DNA of 64,000 nucleotides from contig QUFC01000008.1 of assembly GCA_003478355.1 (NCBI GenBank), positions 43,531 through 107,530 on the forward strand. Direction: 5' to 3'. Origin of the DNA: Lachnospiraceae bacterium AM48-27BH (GTDB taxonomy: Bacteria > Bacillota > Clostridia > Lachnospirales > Lachnospiraceae). Under the pieces are notes generated by a model. The model made no database searches and had not been told where the DNA came from. It saw only the letters and a list, made by a program, of their open reading frames with translations. Shown here one piece after another: positions 8,511-18,737 of the stretch (positions are counted from its first letter, which is position 1; each line of letters opens with the position of its first letter). The translations under genes and the position numbers were made by a program.

Positions 8511-9635
8511 TTACCATTCGTTACTATATCTGCGTTGCAATCCAACATTCAACACGACTCCGATACCGATATACAGACTCAGCAGAGAACTGACTCCGTA
8601 ACTGACAAATGGAAGCGGCAAGCCTGTGTTCGGAAATATCGCGGTTGCTACTGCAATATTGGCAAAGCTCTGGAAAGCCAGAAGTGTTGCCATGCCTGTA
8701 CAAATCAGTCTTCCAGAAAGATCCTTGGCCCGATACGCCATCATCAGGCATTCATAAACCAAAAGAAGAAACAGGGCGATCACGATCATCGCGCCGACAA
8801 ATCCCATCTCTTCTCCGATTATCGCAAAAATAAAATCCGTCTGTTCCTCCGACAGAAAATTACCATTCTTGACAGAGGCGATCTCTGTATTGTTTAGACC
8901 TTTGCCCCAGAGCTGTCCGGAGCCAATGGCCATAATGGAATTCTCCTGCTGCCAGTAAGCAGCGGAATACTCCTTTGGGTTGATCCAGGCTAAAATTCGT
9001 GTTGCCTGATATCCCCTCAAAAATGGAATCATCTCATACTGGAGCATGTATACAAACACCGCTCCAAGGGGAAACAGCACTGCCAGAACTCCTAAAATCC
9101 ACTTGTAACTGACACCGGAACAAAATACAACCGACGCAATGATCACCGTAGTAACCAGAGTTGTGGAAAGGTTCGGCTGCTCCAAAATCATAAAGGCAGG
9201 AAGCGCAAACAGTGCAGCTCCAACTGCCAGGGTAATGGGCTGATTGACCTTTTCCTGATATCTTTGAAAATACCAGGAAAAGAACAGAATCAGTCCGATT
9301 TTTACAAATTCTGCTGGCTGAATCGCTCCGATCACTGGAAGGATCAGCCATCTGGTCGCTCCGCCGGCAGTCCGTCCCATAAGAAGTACTGCAGCCAGAA
9401 ACACCACGCAGGCTCCATAAATCAAAACATGTAAGGAAAGGAGCCTGGTATAATCGACCAGGGAAAGACAGATCGCAAGGATCAGTCCTAAAATAATACC
9501 AAAAATCTGTTTTGCGATCATGGAACGGTCCTGGTTTGTCGCGCTCCAGATTGCCATAACTCCGATCCCACTAAGCAGGATCACATAGATCAGGATCCGG
9601 AAATTGTATCTTTTAAAGTTGTAATCAAAAAGCAT
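8511..9635 (-). CDS. rodA: rod shape-determining SEDS protein RodA
   Basis: A 374-residue polytopic SEDS glycosyltransferase that polymerises lipid II for side-wall synthesis with PBP2. About ten hydrophobic helices are seen. SEDS landmarks include GGATRWL (about 91-97), WGKGLNN in the large extracytoplasmic loop, EEMGF, and the C-terminal LPLPFVSYGVSSLL. It is coupled to minE (2 bp apart) and shares its neighbourhood with mrdA and mreCD, supporting RodA rather than FtsW. Confidence 0.93.
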   Translation of the reverse strand: MLFDYNFKRYNFRILIYVILLSGIGVMAIWSATNQDRSMIAKQIFGIILGLILAICLSLVDYTRLLSLHVLIYGACVVFLAAVLLMGRTAGGATRWLILPVIGAIQPAEFVKIGLILFFSWYFQRYQEKVNQPITLAVGAALFALPAFMILEQPNLSTTLVTTVIIASVVFCSGVSYKWILGVLAVLFPLGAVFVYMLQYEMIPFLRGYQATRILAWINPKEYSAAYWQQENSIMAIGSGQLWGKGLNNTEIASVKNGNFLSEEQTDFIFAIIGEEMGFVGAMIVIALFLLLVYECLMMAYRAKDLSGRLICTGMATLLAFQSFANIAVATAIFPNTGLPLPFVSYGVSSLLSLYIGIGVVLNVGLQRRYSNEW

Positions 9636-9637
9636 TG

Positions 9638-9916
9638 TTAAAAAAATCCCTTCAATCTCATGCTGTGTACTGGTAACTTTGCGTAAAGGGTTGTTGTATA
9701 TCGTTCTGAGGAGGTGTCCTCCTGATGTTTTACGGCAATCTCCATCCTTGCTGCATCCACATCCATGTACTTTGACAAAGCAGCACAGATATCACGCCGG
9801 ATCATCTCGATCAGTTCCGGTGAACAGTCTGCTTTATCTGCTACAAGCAGTAATTTCAGCCGCCGGATGGCGATCTCCCCGGACCGTTTCATAGGTACAC
9901 CTGGTTCTCGCTTCAT
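9638..9916 (-). CDS. minE: cell division topological specificity factor MinE
   Basis: A 92-residue protein that stimulates the MinD ATPase and confines MinCD inhibition to the poles. The central block SGEIAIRRLKLLLVADKADCSPELIEMIRRDICAALSKY (split here only for description: IRRLKLLLVADK then PELIEMIRRDI) matches MinE. I chose the ATG at 9914-9916 because AGGAGG lies 6 bp upstream; an upstream ATG would lack a site. It begins 10 bp after the minD stop. Confidence 0.9.
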   Translation of the reverse strand: MKREPGVPMKRSGEIAIRRLKLLLVADKADCSPELIEMIRRDICAALSKYMDVDAARMEIAVKHQEDTSSERYTTTLYAKLPVHSMRLKGFF

Positions 9917-9926
9917 GGCCGCCCTC

Positions 9927-10716
9927 CTATGCACGCTTTAAAAGTCCTGAAAGCCGTGCAAAAAAAGTCCGGTTCTGCCGCGGTGCATACATAGGGATCT
10001 CCTCTCCCATGATCCGCCTGCTGATGTCCAGATATGCTTGTCCGGATGGCGTATTCGTACCTGCCAGAGGTTCTCCCTGGTTGGTAGAATCACGATCGCC
10101 TCATCATCTGGTATCGTTCCCATAAGAGGGATTGCTAAAATATCCATCACATCATCCACAGACATCATATCGCCTCTTCGGACCATATCCATACGGACAC
10201 GGTTAACGATCAGCTGGATATCCCTTATCTCCTGGTTCTCCAACAATCCGATGATCCGGTCTGCATCACGGATGGCTGATACCTCCGGTGTGGTCACAAC
10301 CAGCGCCCGGTCTGCTCCTGCAATGGCATTCTTAAATCCCTGCTCGATTCCGGCCGGACAGTCTAACAGAATGTAGTCAAACTCATCCCGCAGATCATCG
10401 ATCAGTTTTATCATCTGTTCAGGATTTACTGCTGATTTATCTCTCGTCTGTGCAGACGGAAGTAAAGAAAGGTTTGGATATCTTTTGTCTCTGATCAGGC
10501 CTGCTTCATCCTGCAGTTTCCCTCGACCACATCTACCAGATTATATACGATCCGGTTCTCCAGTCCCATGACCACATCCAGATTCCGAAGCCCGATGTCC
10601 GTATCGATCATCACAACTCTTCTACCTAATATAGCCAGTCCTGTTCCAATGTTTGCCGAGGTTGTGGTTTTGCCCACCCCGCCTTTTCCGGAGGTAATCA
10701 CAATGACTTCACTCAT
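9927..10716 (-). pseudogene. minD: septum site-determining ATPase MinD, two frameshifts
   Basis: MinD is a membrane ATPase that recruits MinC. The deviant Walker [14 protein letters not shown] is near residue 10, with [10 protein letters not shown] and later LDCPAGIEQGF intact. Two one-base deletions break the frame: at about 10498 (GCCCTGATC read as GCCTGATC, creating TGA after RMKQA) and at about 10088 (ATTTCTACC read as ATTCTACC). Restoring both gives a normal 263-residue protein ending at 9927 with ARLSGLLKRA. The start at 10716 has AGGAGG. All motifs between the breaks are conserved, so sequence error is more likely than decay. Confidence 0.88.
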
Positions 10717-10785
10717 AGTTCCATCCTCCTGCAATAAATTCTTACCAACAAATATTTTACTCTATATTTTCTAATATTTCCAGTA

Positions 10786-11451
10786 TTAATTATATTTAAA
10801 TAGGTCAAATATATTTTTTTTAGTATTTTTCACACAGATGCCTTGATTCTCCACATAAGCAATAGATGGTCCCTTGCCTAAACGTTTTCCCTTTTCCGGG
10901 TAAACCGCCTGTACTTCACTGATCTTCAGCTGCTGGGGAGCCATATCCAGGGCAACGATCACTGTCTTTTCGTTGCCGGAGGCGCCTGCAGTCACACTGC
11001 CATGCAGATCTCCGAGGATCACCACGTTCCCCCTGGAAATGATCCTTGCGCCTTTTTCCACATCACCGATCACTACAAGACTGGTCTCTGTTTCCAGTAA
11101 TTCCCCTGCTTTTAAATTACCGCGAAAAAACTGACCAGTGTTGGAAGACAGCTCCATCAGACGGTTTTTCAGTGCTCTTTCACACCGGCGGATCCGGTTT
11201 ATATCCTGATCTACCAGGCATAAAATCTCGATCTGGGAATGCTCTGTGATCACATTAACGATCTCAAATTCCTGTTCTGGGGTCAGGGGGCGCCCCGCCA
11301 AAGTCAGCGTCATCTGTACAGATCCCCAGAATCTGGCGCTCTCTTCAAACTTGGCGGCAATGTCCAGAAGCAGCGTCTCATACGCTGCTTCCGGATCCAG
11401 GATTACCGTCATACCAGATTTATTTCCTTTAATGACTACGGTGTTTTTCAT
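10786..11451 (-). CDS. minC: septum site-determining protein MinC
   Basis: A 221-residue FtsZ-polymerisation inhibitor. The N-terminal domain (1-100) is followed by the glycine-spaced beta-helix domain (about 110-205: GDVEKGARI, GNVVILGDLHGSVTAGA) that binds MinD. Length fits. It follows mrdA by 24 bp and precedes minD, the standard mreCD-mrdA-minCDE order of Clostridia. Confidence 0.92.
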   Translation of the reverse strand: MKNTVVIKGNKSGMTVILDPEAAYETLLLDIAAKFEESARFWGSVQMTLTLAGRPLTPEQEFEIVNVITEHSQIEILCLVDQDINRIRRCERALKNRLMELSSNTGQFFRGNLKAGELLETETSLVVIGDVEKGARIISRGNVVILGDLHGSVTAGASGNEKTVIVALDMAPQQLKISEVQAVYPEKGKRLGKGPSIAYVENQGICVKNTKKNIFDLFKYN

Positions 11452-11475
11452 GACCGATCACCTTCTTTAATTTTT

Positions 11476-14360
11476 TTAATCGCCGATCACGACGTTGCTT
11501 GCTCTCAACGCTCCTGCATTCAGGATCTCATCCAGGGATGTATATCCATAATACAGACGGTATACATTTTTAGCTACTGCCGCAGCGTTAGAGGAAGTAT
11601 ATCCATAAGGGATATTGACCGTCACGCTGATCTCCGGGTTGGTATATGGACCATAAGAAATAAACCACGCATGGTTCGCACGGCTGTTCTCCTGTGCAGT
11701 ACCTGTCTTACCTGCGATCTCTACTTCCAGATCTTTAAAGATATCCTTTGCAGAGCCTTCCGATACTACGGCCCTCATGCCAGTCTGTACTGCATCCCAG
11801 GTACTGTCTGCCACCTCTACCTGACTGGAAAGCTCCGTTTGATGCTCACGGACCATCCTGCCATCAGAAGTCATCACCTTGTCAACCAGACTTAACTCAT
11901 AAACATTTCCCCGGTTAGCCAGCGCGGAGACATATCTGGAAAGCTGCACATTGGTGTAGGAGTTGGTACCCTGTCCCATAGCAGAACGCTCCGGGTCTTC
12001 CGTGGTCAGTTTCGGATCATTTTCAGAAATTTCAATACCGGATTTGTGATCCAGACCAAACATGGTCGCATATTTCTGGATCGTCCGGATACCCCTGTCC
12101 GTCGAATATACACCATTTTCATCTGTGGAAAGCCGATGTGCCATCTCTGCGAAAAAATAGTTACAGGAATTCTGGATTCCGCCTGATACCGTCAGATGTC
12201 CATGACGTCCCGGATAGATCCAACATTTGATAGACGGGGATACTTCCTCATAAATACCGGTACACTCTACGGTTTCTCCTAAGGAGATCACCCCCTCTTC
12301 CAGAGCAGCAATCGCTGTAATTGGCTTAAATGTAGAGCCTGGCGCTTTTCTTGCCTGCGTGGCATTGTTGTAGAGCGGAAGAGACAGGTCATCATTTAAC
12401 TTACTGTAATAAGCTGCATCTACCGTACCAGAAAGCAAGTTATTGTCATAACTTGGGTAGGTGACCAGTGCCCGGATCTCTCCCGTATTGACATCTGTCA
12501 CCGTACATCCTGCCGTACATGGATCCAGAGCCAGCTGGGCCGGTGTCAATTCAATCTTGGAGATCTTATCGATCATAAATGAATACGCATAATTTTCTCC
12601 GTTGCCTGTCAGCAGAGAAACCTGCTGCTCATCAGATGGGAATACCCCCTGGGAATAAAGTGCCAGACAAAGTTCCCGTCCGGTCACTACTCCCTGATTG
12701 ATCAGATAACGGTAAATCCTCTTGGTAAATTTCGTGTCATCCTTTAAATGGTCCAGAATATACCGTACAATGGCATCGTAGCTGTCATCCGCACTGGAAT
12801 ATCTGCTGGACACCTCCAGCTTCGTCGTATCGATCCAGTTATTGGAAATACCGCTGTAAAGATAATCCCTGAGACTGATGGTTTCATTTTTCCAGTTCTC
12901 CGCTTCCGGGCTGGAGCTGTCAATCTTGTCCCTCTGGATGATCCCAACAGTAGAATCTGACAGGTAACTGTAAATATACTGCATGTAAGCCTTCTGATCC
13001 TCCGGCAGCTCCGCCATGGACGGTGCATTCGGGTTATACAACTGGCTTTCCAGTTCTTTCATGATCTGTTCTCTGGAAGAAAGAAATTTCTGATGGATCT
13101 GCTGTTCGATGGCACCAGCTTCTTCCGATTCCATATGTTTTAAAGAAAGCACGTTGTTATTGATCAGCTGATAATACGCATCCTTGATCGGGATCTTCTT
13201 CTTACTGGAATCCTGGTTTTCCAGTTCCGTCACATCACGGTTTACCAGACGCTCCGTCAAAATACCAGCCAGCTGTCTCTCTAACAGATGATAGATTCCT
13301 TTCTGGAGATCCGCATCGATGGTCAGATAGACATCATTGCCTGCCACCGGCTCGGTTCCATTTTCATCTTCTTTCAGTATCCGGCCGCGGCTGTCCACGT
13401 ACAGATTCTGTACGCCTTTTTTCCCCTGCAGTTCCTGCTCTAAGGCTTCCTCAATACCGATACGCCCTACGATATCAGTCACTTCATAATTTTCATCTAA
13501 TTTTTTCAGTTCCTCCAGCTGGTCAGACTGGACTTTTCCGGTATAGCCGATGATCGGGGCAAAATAAATACTGTCATCATAAACACGGATGGTGGATTCT
13601 TCAATTCCAACACCTTGAAGCTCTGCCACACTCTCCTCGATCTCCGCCACCGTCTCTTCAGAAACATTGGTAGCTACTGTTGTGCTCTTATATTTCTGAT
13701 AGTCCGTCAGAGACATCGTATACCGGATGTTGGCAATGGCTAAGGCCTCTTCATCCGTCAGAACGATCGGATTGCCTTTCTCGTCCTTCAGCCGTTTTAT
13801 GTCATAATGCTTTTCATCCTTCAGCTGTTCAAAAATATCTCTGGCTGAAACATTGGATGGATATTTCCCGTCCGGATCATCCAGCTTATCTACCGAGGTC
13901 AGACCGTAATAATCCCGAGGAAACGTTTCCTCGCTGCTTCTGAAGACGCTGTAAACACCATATCCCCATTCTGATCAATGGTGATCTCCAGTTTTCCTTC
14001 TACCGTCTCTCCATGTTTTTCCAGCACCCGGATCAGATTGAGAAGCATCAGGTTTTTATCCTGGTTTTTCCGGTATGCACCAGTATCCTGGACGGTTACC
14101 GCATAAGCCAGTTCATTGTGCGCCAGCACATTGCCATTACGGTCATAAATATTCCCTCTGGTTCCAGGGGTATAGACCGTCTGCAAGGTTTTGGACACAT
14201 ACTGGGTCAGATACTGTTCGCCGTTTATGATCTGCATATTGAACAATTTACCGATCAGTCCAAAAAACATCAGGGTAAAGATGACTGCCAGGGCAAATAC
14301 CCTGGAACCTGCGATTTTTTTTACTGTTTCCTGCAGAATTTCTAAAATGTCTCTAAACAA
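11476..14360 (-). pseudogene. mrdA: penicillin-binding protein 2, one frameshift
   Basis: A transpeptidase partner of RodA, anchored by one N-terminal helix (about 21-40) with an NTPGTRGNIYDRNG-type dimerisation segment. The catalytic Ser motif GSTFK, SCN (in QNSCNYFF) and KTGT (AGKTGTAQE) are all present. A one-base deletion at about 13917 (CTCCGG read as CTCGGG) splits the gene after residue 150; adding it back gives about 961 residues, usual for clostridial PBP2. The gene overlaps mreD by 8 bp. Because PBP2 works with RodA, which is intact, I read the break as sequence error. Confidence 0.88.
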
Positions 14361-14889
14361 TGGTCGTATCTCTCCTATTTTCCATGCGTTTCAGCCACCG
14401 GTTGATAAACAGGATCAGGCGGTAGAGAAACAAAGTGGTCACAACAGTAAAAATGATCTCTGGGATCATCAGTTCTCTTAAATAATACAGAATATTCAGT
14501 CTTCCGCGGATCAGAAAACGGAACACATAGATGTACAGATTGTATGCCAGTTCGTTGACCAGGCTTAAGATCAGCGGAAGGGTAATATAATCTTCATAAT
14601 AATATTTGGTACAGATTCCGTTCAGATATCCTACATAAATGTAAAACAACGTGTAAAATCCAAAAGGTCCGCTGTAAAACAGGTCCAGCAGGATTCCCGC
14701 CAGAACACCGTAAAACATACCTGCCTGCTTTCCCTCAATAAAACCAAAGGAAAATGTCAGGATCAGAAGCAGATTCGGCGTTGCCGTCAGAAATGGCATC
14801 AACGGGAACACACAATTCTGGATGGTAAACGCAAGGATCATCAGACATAGATTGATCCCTGCCCGTTTGATTCTCATGTTCATGGTCAT
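14353..14889 (-). CDS. mreD: rod shape-determining protein MreD
   Basis: A 178-residue integral membrane protein of the elongasome with five or six hydrophobic helices. It has little sequence conservation beyond FGFIEGKQAGMFYGVLAG-like and DLFYSGPFGFYTL segments, both seen here. Assignment rests on these and on its place between mreC (4-bp ATGA-type overlap) and mrdA. Confidence 0.88.
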   Translation of the reverse strand: MTMNMRIKRAGINLCLMILAFTIQNCVFPLMPFLTATPNLLLILTFSFGFIEGKQAGMFYGVLAGILLDLFYSGPFGFYTLFYIYVGYLNGICTKYYYEDYITLPLILSLVNELAYNLYIYVFRFLIRGRLNILYYLRELMIPEIIFTVVTTLFLYRLILFINRWLKRMENRRDTTIV

Positions 14890-15731
14890 TGTCCCACCTG
14901 ATCTCCTGTCTCTTTTACCTGGGTGATGATCAGCACTTCCTGAAGATTACGGAAAGAAACCACCGGAACCAGATAACCGGAACTGGTAAGCTGATTACTG
15001 TCCAGGGTGATGTCGGAAGCGTAGCCAATGAGAATTCCTGGCAAAAACTTGGAACTGATGTTCGAGGTTACGATCCGATCCCCTTCTTTTACATCGGCAT
15101 CCTTCTGGATATTGGTAATACGAAGCCGTCCTTCTTCATAGAGGGTTAAGTCTCCTGCAACGATACAGGTATCTCCGGACTGGACAGCCATCGAACTGAC
15201 ACGGCTGGAATCATCGATGATGGAACGGACTGTGGCGTAATGGGCGCCTACATCTGTAACGATACCCACCAGACCTCCGCCTGCCATCACATTACTGCCC
15301 ACTTCCACTCCATCTGCTGAACCTTTATCCACACGGAATACCTGAAACCAGTCTCCAGAGTCCTTGGCAATGACTCTGGCTGCTGTCTTCTCATACTGCA
15401 GATACTCCTGATCCAGGTTGTACAGCTCCCGCAATCTCCGCAGTTCAAACTGATCCGAAACCAGACGATTGTTCTCCTCCGTTAACTGGGCCACTTCCTC
15501 CTGAAGTTTTTTGTTCTCATCCAGGGCAGATTTTAAGCTGGCGTAATCTGTCAGTTCATCATAAATGGTAATACCAACCTTATTGACTCCGGACTGGATC
15601 GGGATCAGAAAATATCCCACTCCTGTCCTGAGAGGTGCCAGCCACCCATCGGAAAAGGATGTAATTCCGATGAGGGCGATACAGAACACTGTCAGTCCGA
15701 TTAATAAATAACGCGTATATTTTGATTCCAT
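14886..15731 (-). CDS. mreC: rod shape-determining protein MreC
   Basis: A 281-residue protein with one N-terminal membrane helix (about 8-26), a coiled coil (about 65-100, ENKKLQEEVAQLTEENNRL) and the beta-barrel MreC domain (VIAKDSGDWFQVFRVDKGSADGV, then GLVGIV and the C-terminal LIGYASDI). It couples MreB/RodA/PBP2. It lies only 3 bp after radC; mreB, normally between radC and mreC, is missing here. Confidence 0.92.
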   Translation of the reverse strand: MESKYTRYLLIGLTVFCIALIGITSFSDGWLAPLRTGVGYFLIPIQSGVNKVGITIYDELTDYASLKSALDENKKLQEEVAQLTEENNRLVSDQFELRRLRELYNLDQEYLQYEKTAARVIAKDSGDWFQVFRVDKGSADGVEVGSNVMAGGGLVGIVTDVGAHYATVRSIIDDSSRVSSMAVQSGDTCIVAGDLTLYEEGRLRITNIQKDADVKEGDRIVTSNISSKFLPGILIGYASDITLDSNQLTSSGYLVPVVSFRNLQEVLIITQVKETGDQVGQ

Positions 15732-15734
15732 GTG

Positions 15735-16430
15735 CTATAACATTCCTTCTTTTTTAAAACTGCTGTATGACCCGTCTCCAATGACAATGTGATCCAGCAG
15801 CTGGATGCCCACCAGTTTTCCCGCCTCCTTCACCCTCTGGGTAATGGAACAGTCCTCCCGGCTGGGTGTCGGATCACCGCTGGGATGGTTATGTACCATG
15901 ATCATCCCCACTGCCCGGTATCTCAGTGCTTCAATCAAAATTTCTCTCGGCGATACGATGGAGGCGTTGACGGTTCCCTTGGAAATCAGCACATCCCGTA
16001 TCATTCCCTGTTTATTATCTGTCAGCATCACATGAAGCTGCTCCTGCTCCATGTGGCGCATCTCTTCCATATAGTAATTCACCACTTCTTCCGGGTTCTG
16101 GAACCGGGTGATCTCCGACATGACAAATCTTCTGCTGATCCGCCGGGACAATTCCCCGATGCACAGAAGCTGGATGCCTTTTACATCACCGATCCCCTCC
16201 ACCTCTTTTAATTCCGGAAGTGTTAAGTGGCATAGTCCCAGGATACCATCCTGGGGATAATTCAGTCTCAGAATCTGCCGGGCGGTCTCTAAGGAATTGG
16301 CCTTCCTGCTGCCGGTCCGTATGATCACGGACAGCAGCTCCTCATCGCTTAAAGCCTCCGGACCCTGTTTGATACATCTTTCGTATGGCCGGTCATTGAC
16401 CGGGATCTCTTTCATGGTCTGTTTCTCCAT
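15735..16430 (-). CDS. radC: RadC-family JAB-domain protein
   Basis: A 231-residue protein with an N-terminal helix-hairpin-helix region (about 50-90, LPELKEVEGIGDVKGIQLL) and a C-terminal MPN/JAB metalloprotease-like domain with HNHPSGDPTPSRED (about 178-191) providing the metal ligands. Despite the name, a direct DNA repair role is doubtful in this family. It is the first gene of the mre-min block. The next gene is mreC, not mreB. Confidence 0.92.
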   Translation of the reverse strand: MEKQTMKEIPVNDRPYERCIKQGPEALSDEELLSVIIRTGSRKANSLETARQILRLNYPQDGILGLCHLTLPELKEVEGIGDVKGIQLLCIGELSRRISRRFVMSEITRFQNPEEVVNYYMEEMRHMEQEQLHVMLTDNKQGMIRDVLISKGTVNASIVSPREILIEALRYRAVGMIMVHNHPSGDPTPSREDCSITQRVKEAGKLVGIQLLDHIVIGDGSYSSFKKEGML

Positions 16431-16476
16431 GTCTGTCCTTTCCCGTAACTCCCCATACGACGAACTCCAGACAGGT

Positions 16477-17769
16477 TTATTTTAACATGTCCACCATTCC
16501 TGCGTCTACCAGTTTCTGTAAAGACATCAGAATTCCCAGTTTTGCATGATACCAGGTCAGACCTCCCTGGAAATAAACGGCATATGGAGGTTTGATCGGT
16601 CCATCAGCGCTTAACTCAATGGAAGAACCCTGTACAAAAGCACCTGCCGCCATGATAACCGGCGCATCATAACCCGGCATATCCCATGGTTCCGGAGCTA
16701 CATAGCTGTCTACCGGAGCAGCTGCCTGGATACCCTGACAGAATGCGATCACACCTTCTGGTTTTCCGAAGGTGATCGCCTGGATGATGTCGTGACGGGA
16801 CTCGGTTCCATTGGGGATCACGTCAAAGCCCAGCTTCTCGTAGATATTGGCTGCGAAGACCGCTCCCTTTAATGCGCCTGCAACAACTGTCGGAGCCAGG
16901 AAAAATCCCTGGTAAAAGGACTGGTTCAGTCCTAAGCTTGCGCCTACTTCTTTACCAAGTCCAGGAGCGCTTAAACGGTATGCCGCACGCTCGATGCAGT
17001 CTTTCCGTCCTACGATATAGCCGCCGATAGGCGCTAAACCACCGCCTGGGTTTTTGATCAGGGAACCGACGATCATATCTGCTCCCACATCGGTTGGCTC
17101 GATGGTCTCTACGAACTCACCGTAGCAGTTATCTACCATGCAGATCACTTCTGGCTTGATGCTCTTGATAAAGGAGATCAGTTCCCCGATTCTGGCTACG
17201 GAAAGAGTTGGTCTGGTGGCATATCCCTTAGATCTCTGGATCGTTACCAGTTTTGTTTTCTCGTTGATAGCCTTTCTGATATTTTCAAAATCAAAGGAGC
17301 CGTCCGGCAGAAGGTCTACCTGGCGGTAGGACACGCCGTATTCCTTTAAAGAGCCGATGGAATCCCGGATTCCGATAACCTCTTCCAGAGTATCGTATGG
17401 TTTTCCAACCGGGGAAAGCAGTTCATCTCCTGGTCTTAAGTTAGAAGCTAAAGCAACTGCTAACGCATGGGTTCCGCAGGTTAACTGTGGACGTACCAGG
17501 GCGCTCTCACCATGGAAAGCGCTGGCGTAGACTGCCTCTAAGGTATCTCTTCCAAGGTCATTGTAGCCATATCCGGTGGTTGCCGCAAAATGAATGTCAC
17601 TGACCCGGTTGTCCTGCATCGCTTTGATGACCTTCATCTGGTTAAATTCTGCCCGCTTGTCGATCTCCTCAAACCGTTCTTTTAAATGCTCCTCGATCTG
17701 AGCGCCAAACTCCAGTACTTTTTTACTAATACCAAGACTCTCGTACATGGTTTCCATTTCTGTATTCAT
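16477..17769 (-). CDS. methionine gamma-lyase-family PLP enzyme
   Basis: A 430-residue fold-type I PLP enzyme of the family PF06838 (formerly aluminium resistance protein, B. subtilis YnbB). The PLP lysine is in GSLIKNPGGGLAP (about 237-249); upstream AATTGYGYND and MVDNCYGEFVE are family blocks. The likely chemistry is beta or gamma elimination on a sulfur amino acid; the substrate is not known. The start at 17769 overlaps the miaA stop by 4 bp. Confidence 0.88.
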   Translation of the reverse strand: MNTEMETMYESLGISKKVLEFGAQIEEHLKERFEEIDKRAEFNQMKVIKAMQDNRVSDIHFAATTGYGYNDLGRDTLEAVYASAFHGESALVRPQLTCGTHALAVALASNLRPGDELLSPVGKPYDTLEEVIGIRDSIGSLKEYGVSYRQVDLLPDGSFDFENIRKAINEKTKLVTIQRSKGYATRPTLSVARIGELISFIKSIKPEVICMVDNCYGEFVETIEPTDVGADMIVGSLIKNPGGGLAPIGGYIVGRKDCIERAAYRLSAPGLGKEVGASLGLNQSFYQGFFLAPTVVAGALKGAVFAANIYEKLGFDVIPNGTESRHDIIQAITFGKPEGVIAFCQGIQAAAPVDSYVAPEPWDMPGYDAPVIMAAGAFVQGSSIELSADGPIKPPYAVYFQGGLTWYHAKLGILMSLQKLVDAGMVDMLK

Positions 17770-18722
17770 CGTATTCCTTCTCCTTCAATTTCATCCAATA
17801 TATGTTCCAGGACCTTCTTCCTGTCATTCTGGAACTGCTCCAGCTCCAGCCAACGGACGTCCCTCTCTCTCTTAAACCAGGTGATCTGCCGTTTTGCAAA
17901 ATGGCGGGTGTCCCGTTTTAAGATGTAAACGGCTTCCTCCAGGGTAATCTCCCCAGACAGGTAATCCAGGATTTCTTTGTAACCAAGCCCCTGCATGGAC
18001 ACCATATCCCTGGTACAGCCCATATCTGCCAGATGCTTCACTTCATCCACCAGGCCATGTTCCATCATCCGATCCACTCTCCGGTCGATCCGCTCATAGA
18101 GGGTCTTCCGGTCTGTATCCAGCACGTAATACAGGAACTGGTATGGGGACTGTTTCTCCCGCTCCTGCTCATTGTGCAGGGAGATCTTTTTCCCGGTCTG
18201 GCGGTAGAACTCAATGGCCCGGATCACCCGTTTCACATTATTCTGATGAATAGCGGCTGCAGACTCCGGGTCGATCTCCTGTAGCATCTGATGGAGGCAG
18301 CCGGCTCCCTGGGTCTGGGCCAATTTCTCCAGTTCCCTGCGGATGGCGGTATCACCGTCATTTTCTGTAAAATCAATATCATAGAGCAGTGCCTGGATGT
18401 AGAACCCGGTTCCTCCCACAATGATAGGAATATGTCCCCGTTCATAGATGCCTGTTAATGCCTCTTTCGCCAGCTTCTGGAACACCACCACATTAAATTC
18501 TTCTTCCGGCTCCAGCACGTCGATCAGATGATGGGGAACTCCATCCATCTCCTCCGGTGTCACCTTGGCAGAACCGATATCCATGTGGCGGTATACCTGC
18601 ATGGAATCAGCGCTGATAATCTCACCATTAATGGCTTTAGCCAGCTGAATGGAAAGATCAGTCTTTCCTACCGCTGTGGGACCTGTCAGGATGATCATCG
18701 GTTTTTTCTTATTTTCACTCAT
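17766..18722 (-). CDS. miaA: tRNA dimethylallyltransferase MiaA
   Basis: A 318-residue enzyme adding a dimethylallyl group to A37 of tRNAs reading U-starting codons. P-loop GPTAVGKTDLSIQLA (about 14-28), the DSMQVYR motif and GGTGFYIQALL are present; the C-terminus has FAKRQITWFKRE. Its product is the substrate of MiaB encoded upstream in the same block, so this cluster makes ms2i6A. Confidence 0.95.
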   Translation of the reverse strand: MSENKKKPMIILTGPTAVGKTDLSIQLAKAINGEIISADSMQVYRHMDIGSAKVTPEEMDGVPHHLIDVLEPEEEFNVVVFQKLAKEALTGIYERGHIPIIVGGTGFYIQALLYDIDFTENDGDTAIRRELEKLAQTQGAGCLHQMLQEIDPESAAAIHQNNVKRVIRAIEFYRQTGKKISLHNEQEREKQSPYQFLYYVLDTDRKTLYERIDRRVDRMMEHGLVDEVKHLADMGCTRDMVSMQGLGYKEILDYLSGEITLEEAVYILKRDTRHFAKRQITWFKRERDVRWLELEQFQNDRKKVLEHILDEIEGEGIR

Positions 18723-18737
18723 ATCTTTATCCTATTT

